Assembly (NCBI GenBank): GCA_028224375.1
Contig: JAOIVW010000001.1
Location: forward strand, 124,001 to 188,000
DNA length: 64,000 nucleotides
Source of the DNA: Hellea sp.
Lineage (GTDB): Bacteria > Pseudomonadota > Alphaproteobacteria > Caulobacterales > Maricaulaceae
Reading direction: 5' to 3'
Shown here: one piece after another, positions 63,868-64,000 of the stretch
Numbering within the stretch: position 1 is the stretch's first letter
Layout of the letters: each line of letters starts with the position of its first letter
Translations under genes and position numbers: made by a program
The notes under the pieces: model-generated
The model's input: the letters and a program-made list of their open reading frames with translations, nothing else
What the model was told of the DNA's origin: nothing
Databases searched by the model: none

Positions 63868-64000
63868 TTAGTCAGGATGGAGCGGCGCAGAACACTTGGC
63901 CGCGAAATCGGGAAACCACTCACAGCCCACAAAGCTCTCGCGCGGGGCCCAACGCCAATTCCAGGCTTGAAAGCACCATCTGATGCGCGGCGTAAGCGTG
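63868..64000 (-). CDS. Possible 3' end of a minus-strand gene running off the window
   Basis: A frame open from the window edge to TAA at 63868-63870 would encode a Trp- and Cys-rich C-terminus (WRWAPRESFVGCEWFPDFA, then KCSAPLHPD). An alternative frame (64000 to 63920) reads HQMVLSSLELALGPARELCG, which has a YyaL-like look but stops early. The stretch is too short to choose. Confidence 0.25.
   Translation of the reverse strand, partial: TLTPRIRWCFQAWNWRWAPRESFVGCEWFPDFAAKCSAPLHPD

Overview
The window looks like a piece of the chromosome of an alphaproteobacterium, probably a marine, stalk- or holdfast-forming member of the Maricaulales/Hyphomonadales (Hyphomonadaceae-like) group. This rests on the gene content and order (tol-pal-cpoB-tilS-ftsH-folP; serC-serA with a leader RNA; TamA/TamB; an ArsR-methyltransferase next to metF) and on a Wzx/Wzy-type polysaccharide locus laid out like Caulobacter holdfast (hfs) genes. 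Base composition looks moderate, with a few clearly AT-rich islands. No taxonomic search was possible, so the assignment is inference.

Layout. 1-8.2 kb: cell-envelope and essential genes (tolA 3' end, tolB, pal, cpoB, tilS, ftsH, folP). 8.2-16.1 kb: an AT-rich orphan membrane gene, thiD, an EamA transporter, a lipoprotein, a membrane protein, purA, serA and serC, with a promoter and structured leader upstream of serC. 16.2-24.2 kb: yghU-type glutathione transferase, a tight operon of aldo/keto reductase, Gfo/Idh oxidoreductase and TauD-like dioxygenase, a DsbA/ScsC-like thioredoxin-fold protein, a BepA-like M48 protease, a YdjM-like membrane protein and two tandem acyltransferases. 24.2-29.5 kb: gatC-gatA-small membrane ORF-gatB, a pair of tiny paralogous membrane proteins, a nitroreductase, a very AT-rich regulatory stretch and a Sel1-like small protein.

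29.5-40.9 kb is a complete Wzx/Wzy-dependent polysaccharide locus: export protein (Wza), chain-length protein (Wzz) with an unusual tyrosine-rich tail, polymerase (Wzy), acyltransferase, two GT2 glycosyltransferases, NodB-type deacetylase, flippase and initiating glycosylphosphotransferase. Deacetylation plus the order priming enzyme-flippase-GT2-deacetylase makes a holdfast adhesin the best guess. 41.2-47.2 kb encodes TamB and TamA, which insert outer-membrane proteins. 47.3-55.2 kb is the most unusual part: a TetR regulator, a membrane histidine kinase with a histidine-rich transmembrane sensor, its single-domain response regulator, and two tandem secreted subtilases each ending in three S-layer-homology-like modules. 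A tRNA-Ser(GCU) follows.

55.5-63.7 kb is mixed metabolism: PepSY-like membrane protein, FAH-family hydrolase, a tiny ParB/sulfiredoxin-fold protein, acyl-CoA dehydrogenase, ArsR-methyltransferase/metF with candidate operators, a TerB-DnaJ protein, a second EamA transporter whose start codon sits in a terminator loop, a DUF1801 protein and an AmpD-type amidase. The window closes with two adjacent palindromic intergenic repeats. No CRISPR array, transposase, integrase or prophage gene was seen.
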